Both the position numbers and the translations under genes were made by a program. From Macrobrachium rosenbergii (lineage: Eukaryota > Arthropoda > Malacostraca > Decapoda > Palaemonidae), in assembly GCF_040412425.1 (NCBI RefSeq), contig NC_089768.1, positions 355,001 to 419,000 of the forward strand: a DNA stretch of 64,000 bases, given 5' to 3'. The notes below the pieces were generated by a model. It did no database searches. It was not told the DNA's origin and worked only from the letters and a program-made list of their open reading frames with translations. Shown here in pieces: positions 1 to 12,344 of this stretch (its first letter is position 1; the number at the start of each line of letters is the position of its first letter).

Positions 1-820
1 CTGTATGTGCATGTAATTACAGCACGTTCAGTTGGTGTACTTTTACAAGATGTGATACCCATTCGCAAAGTTGCTGCACTTTTCAAAGATGATACCCCTG
101 CAGAAAGTGTGTTTAATTTTTGAAGTACTATTTTATAAGTTTTCGTGTTTTTAGGTGTAAAATCAGAATGGAAAATTTGTATTTATATATTTGTGCATAA
201 ATACGATATAAAAGCAGTAGTTACTGTATTACAGTATATGTATGTATCTCTCTCTCTCTCTCTCTCTCTCTCATTCGTACTTAGCGCTCAAACATATTTT
301 TAAAACTTATTATTTCTCTGTACGTCATTACCTGTAGAGTATATAATTTCAACTTGATTGAATTTTACCTGTACTGTACTACCTTCTACAAACATTATAT
401 ACATGTTTTCGTTATTTTATTGAATTGTACCTTTGTCATGACTGTGACGCATGAAATTTACCTAGTGATGTAAAGAAAATGGCTTTTACTCTAAGTGAAA
501 AAGAAAATGGCATCCCATGAATTAGGGCTAACATTGGTATACATACACACCTACAGTAAATGTGCTATTATGAAACTGTGCAGTACTCAATTTTTATGTC
601 AACCATTTATTTCTTTTTTTTTAAGGGTAATAAGCTAAATTTTAAATAAAATTAAACTTCAGTTTCATTTAAAAGTTAGCTTAATACTTTGTGAGCATGA
701 TTAAGGTCACATTTAGTACTTAAACTCTAGAAATAAACATTTATTAGCATTTTTAAAGACCATGCCAAACTTATACAAAAATTCACCTTGGCGCAAGGGG
801 CTCTGGAACCTAACCTCACA
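1..820. other. AT-rich non-coding sequence, no gene seen
   Basis: No coding or transposon signature was recognised. It contains a short (TC)n run at about 247-272 and otherwise ordinary AT-rich sequence. It may be intron or 3' flank of the minus-strand RALBP1 gene, whose 3' exons are expected to the left of 8274. Confidence 0.5.
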
Positions 821-1137
<317 letters not shown>

Positions 1138-1424
1138 AGTTCATTTCTAAAGAATTCATAACATACTTTACCTAACCATAAAGGAAAATAGGATTAATGT
1201 TAATTAACAATATTTAAAAATAATTAAAGTTTTATTTACATGTTCTTTGCACATTAATGACAAATACAAAAATATTTTAAAAGCAATTTAAAAGCAATTT
1301 AACAAATATTTTAAAATAATTAAAGTTTTATTTACATGTCTTTGCACATTAATGACAAAACAAAAATATTTTAAAAGCAATTTAAAATAATACTACCAAT
1401 ATAAAAAGGAAATCAGACATTTTA

Positions 1425-2801
1425 TTACAGCCTTAGATACTTGATCACTTCTTCATATTCTTCAAAGCTATCGACTATTTTCTTGAGACGTTTTGCGCTT
1501 TCCTTATATTTCTGGGTGCTTCTCTCACATTCTTCACCTCTATTTAATTTTTGCAATTTTAATTTCAGTGAGAGACTGTTCTCTTTTCAGGGTGTCGATG
1601 AATTTCAAAATGATGGGTGAGCAGCGCCCGACTTGCTGAGAAAATGCTCGATGCCAACCCTCAATCAAGTTATTGGTCTTTGAAATCATTCTTAACTCTT
1701 TCAAAGCAAGACCAAATATTTATAGCAAACAAAGGTGCACGGCGCGCATTACGTCTACCTGGCCGACCAAGCCACGTATCTTCAAAATAATCTAGTACCG
1801 GAAGTAATTCGGGTGAAGATAGCTCCTGTTCTGCTAACTGTTCAAAAGTTTCAACAATGCTTTCTTTTGGTATAAATGCCAGTGCTAATAGCATTCGAAT
1901 TTTCATTGAAAACTCTACGTCAGTATCATACTATATTTTTAAACCAACATTGCATACTTTTCTATATAAACATTGACATAGATAGAAAAAACAACCATAA
2001 AGCTTGACTGAGGAAAATTCATTCTTGGAAGCATTTATCATGGCCTGTTCAAAATCAGTAGTGATTGAATCAATATTTGATAGTGGTGTCAATTCTTTGA
2101 CGCTCGCAAAAAATCTAACGTAAGTTTGTTCTTTTTTATTAGGCAGCAACGCAAAAATCAAAGGTATACAAAACCCATTTTTTTGAGCCATGTATAGTAT
2201 AAAGTTGTTCAAACAGTGTCGGTACAGTTTTGAAAGTACCATCGCAGAACAAATGTTGACACGAAGTTAAAACATCAAGATTTGCGTGTGTGGAAAATAT
2301 TAATATTCTCTCTTCCTCCATGCCCGAGTCAAAAGAAGAAAAAATCGTCATTCTTGAATGTCTTCATATATTTGATTGAAAACACTATATCCATCCTATC
2401 ACTTGGTGTTGATAGTCCACAATTTTCTTTTCGCACGAACCTTTCTAATCGAACGCTTAATACTGTTTACAGTTGGCAATCCTTGAGCTCCATATTCAGC
2501 TAAGATTTGAAGCTGCGGTTGAAATTATATAATGAGGGGAGTCACGTGTATGCTTTGCGTTGTCTTTAACTTTTTCCATGAATTTTCGCACTTCTATATC
2601 AGCTGGATCAGTTGAATGATTATGTTCTTTAGAAATAGTAACATCTTCGTTTACTGTTATAGCACGACATTTACAGTAACTTGAAAATTTATGGCACTTC
2701 CAATATGTTTTATCTTGTATTTTCTTGTCTTTAACAAATAAATGTCCATCCACTAATAACATTGGTTTTCCTTTTTCACTCTTAACGAATTCAGCCATCA
2801 T
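1425..2801 (-). pseudogene. MULE transposase with N-terminal FLYWCH zinc finger, frame-broken
   Basis: The reading starts at the ATG at 2801. The first about 100 residues contain a FLYWCH-type finger: a YWKCH segment, cysteines around residues 44 and 46, and a KEHNHSTDP motif supplying the histidines. Further along come MULE transposase pieces: HLFCDGTFKTVP, where the Asp is in the usual first catalytic position; then SITTDFEQAMINA, holding the second Asp; then the C-terminal signature LIEGWHRAF followed by FIDTLKREQ. The product ends with VIKYLRL and a TAA at 1427-1425. Frames change near 2500-2350, 2240-2140, 1930-1910 and 1670, so no intact protein is made. FLYWCH plus MULE is a known pairing in animal Mutator elements. 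Confidence 0.8.
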
Positions 2802-2914
2802 AAGGTCTAAGAGATTTCTTCTAGATAGGAAAGCGTCAAAAATAACAACAAAGTTTTGCCGGTGGTTTATTTACCAAAGCAAGTTTTTTTTTTTAAGTAT
2901 TTTAAAAAATGTTT

Positions 2915-3114
2915 TTAAAAACAAACAATGCAATTGAGTTGTTTATCGTATAACTACTCATTCGAATAATATTCATTTCAAGAATTGCTTATTCAATATC
3001 TTGTAATTCGATCAGTTGTGAATTCAACAATTACACATTCTAACAATTGTTTTCGAATAATTGAATTTCAACAATTGTCTTTCAAATAATTATTTTTCGA
3101 AAAATAGTCAGCAC

Positions 3115-3117
<3 letters not shown>
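2915..3117. repeat. Right terminal inverted repeat of the MULE
   Basis: This is the inverted partner of 926-1137, with scattered substitutions and small indels. It ends at a TA microsatellite. The same TTCGAA-centred subrepeats are visible on the opposite strand. Confidence 0.85.
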
Positions 3118-3596
<479 letters not shown>

Positions 3597-5215
3597 GTCA
3601 GACGTATGATTAGCCTGCAACAATAAATACCTTATAAAATTTTTTTTATCAGAATTTACATGAATTTTAATCATAATTTATGATAATTATTAGTATAACT
3701 GTTAATTACCTCAATAAACTCAACACTGAAAACATATTATATCAGTAATTTCTATAAGTAAAGATCACTTTCCACAGCTGAGAACGACTTCCCCATCTGC
3801 GCATGCGTAGCAGCTGCTGACTAAGCCGATGTGCCAGATATACAATATTCCTTTTTTTTATTCGCTCAATTGTGAATTTCCTCATTAATCCATTTGTTTC
3901 TCTTCTATGTTTTTACCTTTGGAATTCACTTTAGTTACTGCTTCGTGATGTTATAGTGACGAATTTCGTTATAAAGTTGGTTTAAATGAGGTCTGAAATT
4001 AATTATCAGTTAGTTTGGCAACACCACCACCACGCACACCAACACTATCAACATCATGCAACCACCTCCACTAAACTCTCTCTCTCAAGGAATCACTCAG
4101 ACAATTTGGAACGAAATCTATGTGGTTTTTAACCATTGTTTCCAGGGCAGCGCCGGGTTGGTCAGACGTGTGATTAACAAGCAACAATAAATCCCCTATA
4201 ACATCAATTTTCCATCAGAATTTATATGAATTTTTGTAATAATTTATGATAATTATTAATATAATTGTTTATTACCTCGATAAATCAACACTGAAAACAT
4301 ATAACAACAATTTCTATAATAGACCATTCAGACTTCGGCCTACACTTTCCCTAGGAAACTGAAATGTGTTCATTAACATGCATAGCAAACCAAAAACAGT
4401 TGCAGCTCTCTTTATGGCATCTAAAATTACCATCGTGACAATAATTTAATATTTATACAGCCATCGGACACTGTATCTTAATAATTTACAGATATTCCAA
4501 AGCTATTTGTCAAGCTGACAGCCTACCATCTTGGTTTTATGCAAACAGTTGCATAGCAGTCTTGAAAACGAGGTAATAATCAAGCGACTGAACGGTCCCT
4601 GCTTAACTGAAGTTGTGCATATGCCCAAACCACACTTCATCCCAGTAGACCAACTGATATGTCTTTCATCAGTTGCGGTTGTTTTTTCATTATTCCCATA
4701 TATTTGCAGTGGCAAATATACTTTACCACACTCCCACCACAGAAGGCCGTACTGACGTTCCTCAGGGTGCAGCAGTTACTGTTTTTTTTTATTTAATCCC
4801 TGTTTGCATCATATACATTTACCCTCCATAAACGTAGATCCTGCAAATGCCTTTCGGAAAAGATTTCTAAATGTAATGCTCTACATTCAGCTGTAATGAA
4901 TTCCAAAGGTAAAAACGGAGAAGGAACTAACAAATTAACGAGGAAATTCACACTTGAACGAATAAAAATGAAACAATGTATATCATGCAGGGTGAGTTTA
5001 ACAGGTAGCTAATACACATGCATGGATAGTGATGGATTTGTTTTGTCTTGTCTTATAGAAATTATCAATTCAGGCTGATTCAGTGTTGATTTTATCGAGG
5101 TAATAAACAATAATTGTATTAATAATTATCATAAATTATGAACAAAACTCATGTCAATTCTGATAAAAAATTCTTGTTATAGGGAACTAATTGTTGTAGG
5201 CTAAATAAGATGAAC
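3597..5215. mobile_element. Foldback-type element with about 330-bp inverted arms
   Basis: The arm 3597-3930 matches the reverse complement of about 4896-5215 along its length. Shared landmarks are AGCCTRCAACAAT, TCATAATTTATGATAATTATTA, the AATCAACACTGAA block, ATTTCTATAA, GTGAATTTCCTC and TTTTTACCTTTGGAATTCA. A third partial copy of the outer half, in the left-arm orientation, lies inside at about 4155-4320. The central part (4320-4895) is open for about 70 codons on each strand but carries no transposase motif that I recognise. It is best explained as a non-autonomous DNA transposon or an inverted duplication of a repeat. The superfamily is unknown. Confidence 0.65.
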
Positions 5216-5635
5216 AGTAGTTCTCTATCTCCAAACTTATGCCCATAACTACGTTTTTTTTAGTTGCTTAAGTACCTAGATATGATGATGATAATACTTG
5301 AAGGTATAGTACTTAAGAATTTGTATTTTATTGGCAGGGTATAATTAAGATACATTGGCATAAGATGAACACTGAAAAAAATAAGGGGGTAGGTAGACCA
5401 CAGAAGCATTTGGTCTGCTAATACGCATGTGCAGACGGTGATGGACTTGTTTCATCTCGGCAATGAATTAGTTCTTGATCTCCAGGGTTGGGCCTGTAAC
5501 TACAAAGTTTTTTTTTTCGTGGATTAAGTACTCAGGTATGTTGACGGTAATACCCCAGGGTATTTAAGAATTTGTATCAAGATTAAGATAAGTTTGGCTT
5601 AAGATGAACACTGAAAAAAATGTGGTAATTTCAGC

Positions 5636-7330
5636 GGGTGTAATTTTTTAATGAAATGGGACGGTCCACACAAAACACTGGTTGTGTGATTGCCATCCAA
5701 TTTAGCACAGCTGAAAGCAAGAAATGAGATGATCTACACAAAAGACTGGTTGTGTGGTTGTCATCCAGCTTAGCACTGCAGATTGGTAGAAATGAGGCAA
5801 TCTGCATGAAACACTGATTATGTTGTAGCCATGAAGCTTAACACAGCTGAATGCAAGAAATGAGATGATCCAAAAAAATACTGGTTTTGTGGTCACTATC
5901 CATCTTAACACAGCTGAACGCAAGAAATCAGACAATTGTCACAAAACACTGATTATGTGGTTGCCATAGAGATTAACACAGCTGAATGCAAGAAATGAGA
6001 TTATCCACACAAAACACAGGTTATGTGGTCATCATACAGCTTAACACAGCTGAATGCAAAAAATTAGGCCATCCAAACAAATACTGGTTATGTGGTTGCC
6101 ATAGAGATTAACACAGCTGAATGCAAGAAATAATGCAATCAAAACAAAACACTGGTTATGTGGTTGCCATCCAGCTTAGCACATCTGAATGCAAGAAATG
6201 AGATGATCCACACAAAACGCTTGCTATGTGGTCACCATACAGCTTAACACAGCTGAGTGCAAGAATTTAGACTATCCACACAAAACACTGGTTATGTGTT
6301 TGCCATCCAGCTTAACACAGCTGAATGCAAGAAATGGAACAAGCTGCACTAAAGACTGGTTATGTAGTCGTCATCCAGCTTAACGTAGCCGAATGGAAAA
6401 AATGAGATGATCCACAAAAAACACTGGTTATGTGGTCACCATCCAGCATAACACAGTTGAATGCAAGAAATGAGATGATCCACAAAAACCACTGGTAAGG
6501 TGGTCGCCATGGAGTTCAACACAGCTGAATGCAAGAAACGAGACGATCAACATAAAGCACTAGTTATGTGGTTGCCATCTAGCTTAACACAGCTGAATGC
6601 AAAAAAGTATTGAGACGATCTGCACTAAACATTGGTTATGTGGTCACCATCCTTTACTAAACACCAGTTATGTGGTCGCCATCCAGCTTAACACAGCTGA
6701 ATGCAAAAAATGAGATGATCCACACAAAGCACTGGTTATGTGGTCGCCATCCAGTTTAACACAGCTGAATGCAAAAAATAAGACAATATACACAAAACAC
6801 TGGTTATGTGGTCGCCATCTACTGTAACACAGCTAAATGCAAGAAATGAGACGATCAACACAAAACACTCGTTATGTGGTCGCCATCCAGCTCAACACAG
6901 TTGAATGCACGAAATGAGACAATCAACATAATACACTAGTTATGTGGTCGCCATCCAGGTTAACATGACTGAATGCAAGAAATGAGACAATCAACTCAAA
7001 ACATTGGTTGTGGTCACCATCCAGTTTAACACAACTGAATGCAAGAATGAGATGAGCCACACATAATAATGGTTATGCAGTCGCCATACAGCGTAACGCA
7101 GCTGAATGCAAGAAATGAAATGAATACAAAACACTAGTTATGTGGTCGCTATCCAGCTTAGCAAAACTGAATGCAAGAAATGAGATGATCACCACAAAAC
7201 AATGGTTATGTGGTCGCCATCCAGCGTAACACAGCTGAACGAAGAAATAAGACCATCCACACAAATAACTGGTTATGTGGTTGCCATCGAGCGTAACAAC
7301 TAAATTCAAGAAATGAGATGATCCAGTTAC
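5636..7330. repeat. Minisatellite, 68-bp unit, about 25 copies
   Basis: The array repeats a unit with landmarks ACTGGTTATGTGGTCGCCAT, CCAGCTTAACACAGCTGAAT and GCAAGAAATGAGATGATCC. Two neighbouring copies measured at 6424 and 6492 give a period of 68 bp, and 1.7 kb of array gives about 25 units. Copies diverge by substitutions and small indels, so the array is old or little homogenised. The period is not a multiple of three and short frames through it are broken, so it is not coding. Confidence 0.95.
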
Positions 7331-7852
7331 CACATTTCCATTAATGACACTTCAATAAATTGTGCAACAGAAATGAAAGTGTTTCAAGCGAAGGACACTG
7401 GGAATTGATAGTCATAACATACCGTGACTGGGAATGAGAATGCTAGACTTGCAGACTGCTAATTTTCAAAACACTTAAGACATCTGCAGGCCTTTCAAGA
7501 TAAGTGAAGAGTGAAAATCTATACACAGATAAAAAGAGACGGGAGAAAAACCAAAACTACAACTTGTAAATGAAGCAGACCGCATACTGTTCTTTATACT
7601 ACAGTATGTGGTTACACGGTCATCCATGTCAAACCACACTTAATGGTTACTGAAGGACAGTATACAGTTTCTCTAGTGCATGAACAAAATTGGTTTAATA
7701 TTTCCTCAACTTGAAAATGTACTAAATTCATTAAATATTTTCTGTAGATAAATTTATGACAACCTTTTCATTTCTATTTCCATCTCAGCTACAAATGTCT
7801 GTTCATTACGGAAGTTATATAAAAGCTTTCTATAGGAAATGAGTTAATAAAA

Positions 7853-7924
<72 letters not shown>

Positions 7925-8273
7925 AACCACATATATTACGAAAAGTGGAAGGAGATCCACTCTGGATTATTTGATGTTAAAGAAACCACATTCAAAGACA
8001 TCAATGCTGATAAGCAGCTAAGGAAGTAAGCAATATATCAACATTTACGACAACTGAAAAATAAAGGATAAAATCAACAGTTTTAATACAGTCAAGAGCT
8101 CAATTCTGAAACAGAAAAATTCATTCCCTGTAACAAACTATTTGCATGAATGTTCAAGTCTCAGATGTGTGACTATACTTCACACTTTTTCAGGTTAGGC
8201 AGAGGACCATGATAGATGTGGGTGCACCAAATATCTAATTGTGATTGAGGATGAACAACAACACCACACTAAC
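7331..8273. other. Presumed RALBP1 intron sequence with a (GA)n run
   Basis: This holds the 5' part of the intron downstream of the exon ending at 8274. A (GA)n microsatellite of about 65 bp occupies roughly 7855-7920. I looked on the minus strand for the leucine/glutamate-rich Ral-binding coiled coil that should follow and did not see it. Confidence 0.5.
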
Positions 8274-8964
8274 CTTTTCCTTTTGAATCATCCAGACTCC
8301 GTGTTTCTCTCAAAGGAACTTTATCCACCGCGAGCCTCTTCATTTCTGGCCTCTGACTGATCACAGCCGGAGCAGCCACTTGATCTTCCTGGCAAGGTGG
8401 AAAACTTTGATCCTCCTCTCTCTGATTAATTCCCTCATTACTCCCTAACTGAATAACAGTAACATGTCCTCTTTGGTCCTCTGGCTTGATCATTTTATGG
8501 AGGTCTCGGGGTGCTTTATCAGTTCCTTCCACGTTTTCTGATTTTTCTGTACTCTGTGTTGGCTTTTCACTCTGCAAGGAATGAACTAATTTATTTCTTT
8601 CTGTTCTTGCCGAAACTGGTTTTGGAAGCGTGGGTATAGTCAAGACTGGCTGCACTTGGGACACTCCTCCTTGAGCACACAGAGAGGGAGAAGAGCTCTC
8701 TTTTTCAATACCAATGCTTTCTATGCTAACACTAACGTTTTCAGACTTGAAAGCTTTCCTAAGCTGTTCAGTATTTTCACTTTCACTCCCTGGTTTCGAA
8801 TCATCTGACACAACTTCTTTTGAAGACAAATCCTCACGTTCTACTTCAGTCTCTCTCTGTGAATCTTCAGAAGTAGACTCTTTTTCAAAGTCTCTTTTAC
8901 CATCATTATTTTTCTCATGGTTTTTTTCCTCCTCTTCTCTTCTCTGAGCAGTTCTCAACTTCCT
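8274..8964 (-). CDS. RALBP1: RALBP1 exon F: basic linker start and acidic Ser/Glu-rich segment
   Basis: The acceptor tttgcag (minus strand) precedes an exon opening in phase 0 with RKLRTAQRREEEEK. This continues the conserved RalBP1 sequence LKRKLREAKRQ that follows the RhoGAP domain. The rest, about 215 residues, is low-complexity: acidic and serine-rich first (EKESTSEDSQRETEVE), then Pro/Gln-containing stretches. A GAAAAG|GTTAGT donor at 8274/8273 is favoured over reading into the in-frame TAG three bases later, because RalBP1 normally continues into a coiled-coil Ral-binding region that has not appeared yet. The exon is 691 nt and ends in phase 1. This acidic segment is longer than the corresponding stretch I recall in vertebrate RALBP1. 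If the TAG were used the protein would lack the Ral-binding domain. Confidence 0.85.
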
Positions 8965-9874
8965 CTGCAAAAGAACAATTTTATGTTAATAAAAGATCAA
9001 AATAATAATTTTAATGACCATAAATGTGATCAAAAAGGAACAGACAAAAATGTTACTAGTCTTAAATTCAACCAAACATGAACAAGGCTTCAAGGTTGTG
9101 ATTGACTAGCTAACATTTAACCTTTTAACTGTATTATATTACTTACAGCATAAATCTGAAATCAAATAAGTGACTTTAATAAAACTTTGTAGTCAAATCA
9201 ATGAACCTTTAATTCGTTTTAGCAAGTCGTGTGAAACTTATGGATGCTTCAAGAGTTCCACTGTTAGCAGCAATATGCCATATGGGACACTGCAAACAAA
9301 TACAAGTTCAACAGTTTTTATTTCTTTAAAATATGGCAGTTTACATGTCCAAGGACTAACGAAAAATAAGGATACATTTGAATAATCCCTCTGAGTTTAC
9401 TGCACATTACAGTATTGTACATTTTCAAGAATGCTAAATCTGAGTGATGTTAATGATCCATAAACCTGACAAACAGCTTTACTGTTAAGAGCATCTTTTA
9501 AAATAGGAATTTCAAGATTTTGGGGGAATGACAACCTTCTAAGGAGAGGATTTAAACACGCAACTTTAAATGTCTGTAAAAATGCATCTTAAAAGGTGTA
9601 GGAAGAGACTCAATAGCATTTGTTCATATTATCATTCTTATGATGCTTAGCAATGTTCATAAGTCGAAGATTTCAAGATTTCAAGGTCTGGTCCAAATTT
9701 GTTAAAGTGCATAAGCACTCAAGACTTGGATGTCCTCATAACAAACAACACTTTGATAACAAACATTGTGGTGTTTACTGTGGCACAAGATGAAAACCCT
9801 AAGGCTAAGACAACTCAGTTTCAACAAACCAACATATGAAATTTTATACAAACACCCAAAACACAATAGAATAC
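8965..9874. other. RALBP1 intron, 910 bp
   Basis: This is the shortest intron seen. The donor at its right end reads AAG|GTATTC and the acceptor at its left end is TTTTGCAG. AT-rich, without recognised repeats or transposon pieces. Short open frames inside it have no support. Confidence 0.75.
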
Positions 9875-10070
9875 CTTTAATAAAGTAACAATCCTCTGTG
9901 CTTCCCAAAGCCTCTCTTCCTTTCTTCTTGAAACATTTCCTGCAGCCATCTGGGAATGAAGGCTACCAAGAAGAGATTCTTGTTTCATGATCTCCTCCTC
10001 AATTTCACTTACAGTTCGCAACTGTTCAAGCGTCCTCTCTCCCCCAGAGCTTCTAATAGGTGGGAAGTAC
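9875..10070 (-). CDS. RALBP1: RALBP1 exon E: end of RhoGAP domain and conserved linker
   Basis: The exon is 196 nt, completes a split Arg codon (AG|G) from exon D and ends in phase 0 at TTAAAG|GTATTC. It encodes YFPPIRSS, then EIEEEIMKQESLLGSLHSQM and KEERLWEAQRIVTLLK. The block matches the vertebrate RalBP1 pattern IKEEIRRQEFLL...LH...KEERLWEVQRILTALK almost position for position, and is diagnostic because other RhoGAPs lack it. It is a helical linker joining the RhoGAP domain to the Ral-binding coiled coil. The next exon continues as RKLR. Confidence 0.93.
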
Positions 10071-10499
10071 CTATTAACATAAATAAAATATTAAATAACT
10101 TATTGCAATACCAAACATATTTATAAATATGAATCACTACTACATACTACAAAGAGCCATATATTTGAGGGGAAAAAATCTAGTGATAAGGAAACTGCCA
10201 TGGGACTTTGCCTGTAAATGCAAAAGCAACAGAGAAAAATAAATGCAGTATCCGATTTGTTAGGGATACAAAAGACTTCTGAGAAAAAACTGAATGATGA
10301 AAAGTCGTATAATTTTCACTGTTTAATACAAACTCTTTGATTATGTATACTAATAACAAACACTGCTATATTTTCCTCATGAAAACTTGTTTTTTAAGCA
10401 TGAAAAAGGGACATTACAAATCAAAAGTGGTATAATGAAATAGTTTTAGAAACAATGTAATTGCAACACATGAAATTTCGCTTCTCTCTAATTCTGACT
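10071..10499. other. RALBP1 intron sequence, no element recognised
   Basis: This is the 3' end of a 16.2-kb intron (10071-26276) on the minus strand. It is AT-rich and no domain or repeat family was recognised. The acceptor is the TTAATAG just right of 10070. Confidence 0.6.
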
Positions 10500-11490
10500 T
10501 GTACTACAATTTTAGTGTTATTAATGTACACTCACTCAAAAATGTATTGCAACATATGTCAAAAGTTTTTGTTCACCAAACAATAATTTATTCTTTTCAT
10601 ATACAATATACAATGAAATGTGCATTTCTTATTCAATTTTGGTTATTAACCATACGGTTAACAATATAAAAGAGAATGGTGAGTGAAGAATTCATACTGC
10701 AAAAAATGACGAGACATTTTGAAAAATTTCACTTCAGATGATTGGCAAAAGAGTCAAAGAAGAAAATATATTTCGAATCCAAAGAAAAGCACATTAACTA
10801 ATAAAATAATATTGATTACACAGCAACAAAATTATATAAATAAAGTAATAATTCTACCACAATCGTTGTCAAAAACACAAAAAAGAAAAAATCTCATAAC
10901 GTCGTATGTTATCGTACGACGCCACACTTGGGCAGGAAAGTTAAAGTGTCTCCTCACTTGCACTGATAAGATGGGTAACAGATTCAGCCACACCACATTA
11001 TCTCACAGGTCATCGATCATTAGCTTGCATGAGGCTAATGTTTCTATTGCAGATATTGCTTGGCAGCTTGGCATACACAGAACAACTGTGTATAGATGGA
11101 TACGACAACAGAAATAAAGAGAAGTATAAATTTATTGAAAAAAAGTGGAGGATGACCCTGTGGTTGTACTACCGCTGAAGATCATCATCGGATGATCGGT
11201 GAAGGAGCTCTGGCTAACTCCCCTGACAACAGGTGTTGCCATAAAGAGAGAACAATATGCTCTCCCTTCAAGTTGATGCCCAAACCATCCGTAACAGGCT
11301 ACATTAGACCAAGATATTATTTCATCATATTCCTGACAAGAAACCCTTCATAACAAAGAAACATAAAGAAGAAAGTTTAAGGTTTGTGTTACTATATAAT
11401 CCAGTGGCTGATGAAAGAAGAAGAAAGTCATCTTTTGTGATGAGGAGGAGACATTCTCCACTGACGAGCATGGTAGTGGTAGTCTTCTTC
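10500..11490 (+). pseudogene. Tc1-type transposase fragment, degenerate
   Basis: The frame opening near 10969 carries a Tc1-like N-terminal helix-turn-helix: SIISLHEANVSIADIAWQLG followed by IHRTTVYRWI. After it the frame breaks repeatedly. Later scraps still fit the family, such as NSPLTTGVAIKRE, a KKPFITKKHKEESL stretch, and VIFCDEETFST, the region of the first catalytic Asp of the DDE domain. The end with the second Asp and the Glu is absent, so the copy is 3'-truncated at about 11490. The upstream part (10518-10930) may contain the terminal repeat but I could not pair it with a 3' end. Confidence 0.7.
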
Positions 11491-11620
11491 GCTGCTGGTG
11501 TTTAACTTTAAGTTAATGTTGAACTTCTAGGTAATTTTAATTCTTTGGAGGCTTAGATAATAAGAAATACAAAAATAGGCATTATTTATTCAGTTAATTT
11601 CATAAGACGTATCAAAATGA
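11491..11620. other. Short intronic spacer
   Basis: AT-rich sequence between the Tc1 fragment and the foldback repeat. No feature is seen. Confidence 0.4.
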
Positions 11621-11995
11621 CATTTTTATGATAAAATAAATTTTATATATACTTACCTGGTAATTACTTAGCTAAGAGTTTCTACTCGAACGGCAGTTAG
11701 AATTATGAATTCCGCGGTAGCAATTCTTTTGTTTTGTGTAAGTGACTATGCCCGCCCACTTTCGGGGTAAGACAGAGGAACATCGCCAACACGGCAATTT
11801 GTTTATGCAAAAAAAAAAAAAAGTCCACGTGCGGGAAGGAGGGTGGGCTCCATCCGTAATTGCTGGGTAAGTACATAAAAAACTAATTTGTTTATGCAAA
11901 AAAAAAAAAAAAAAGTCCACGTGCGGGAAGGAGGGTGGGCTCCATCCGTAATTGCTGGGTAAGTACATAAAAAACTTAATTTTATCATAAAAATG
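11621..11995. repeat. Foldback repeat, 375 bp, with an internal tandem duplication
   Basis: The left arm 11621-11667 (starting CATTTTTATGATAAAAT) is inverted relative to 11948-11995, including TACTTACC and the AATTAC end. Inside, a unit of about 88 bp is present twice in a row (about 11797-11883 and 11884-11971). It consists of an oligo-A run and then CCACGTGCGGGAAGGAGGGT, and the copies differ mainly in A-run length. It behaves like a small non-autonomous DNA element. No family is assigned. Confidence 0.7.
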
Positions 11996-12344
11996 TAATT
12001 TTTATATATGTAACTTATGCAGTAATTACTTAGCTGATTCCACATTGAAAGGTGGAGGGGAATTATGGACAAAAGCTTAGGTTATTATGATGAATTTCCG
12101 AAGGCTGATGAAGCATACATAATTGTCGCTGCCCTAGGCACAGTACCACAAAAAATAACACACCAAAATACCAGGTCACCTACACCATAATTTAAAAAAA
12201 CATGAATGACTGAAAGATAAAAAACAAGACCACTACCCAACACTAAAACTGGTGGGCACTCCAGGTACTTAGTACCCTCCCAGGCTCCCCAAGAACTCAA
12301 CACCATGTTCAAGGCGAAGAGAAAAGGAAAGAAAGGGGCGCTTC

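Noticed and set aside
4503..4755. Gene inside the foldback element at 3597-5215
   Set aside because: Opposite-strand frames of about 70 codons overlap and neither shows a recognisable transposase or other domain.
5636..7330. CRISPR-like regular array
   Set aside because: Units are contiguous 68-bp repeats without unique spacers, in a eukaryotic intron context. It is a minisatellite.
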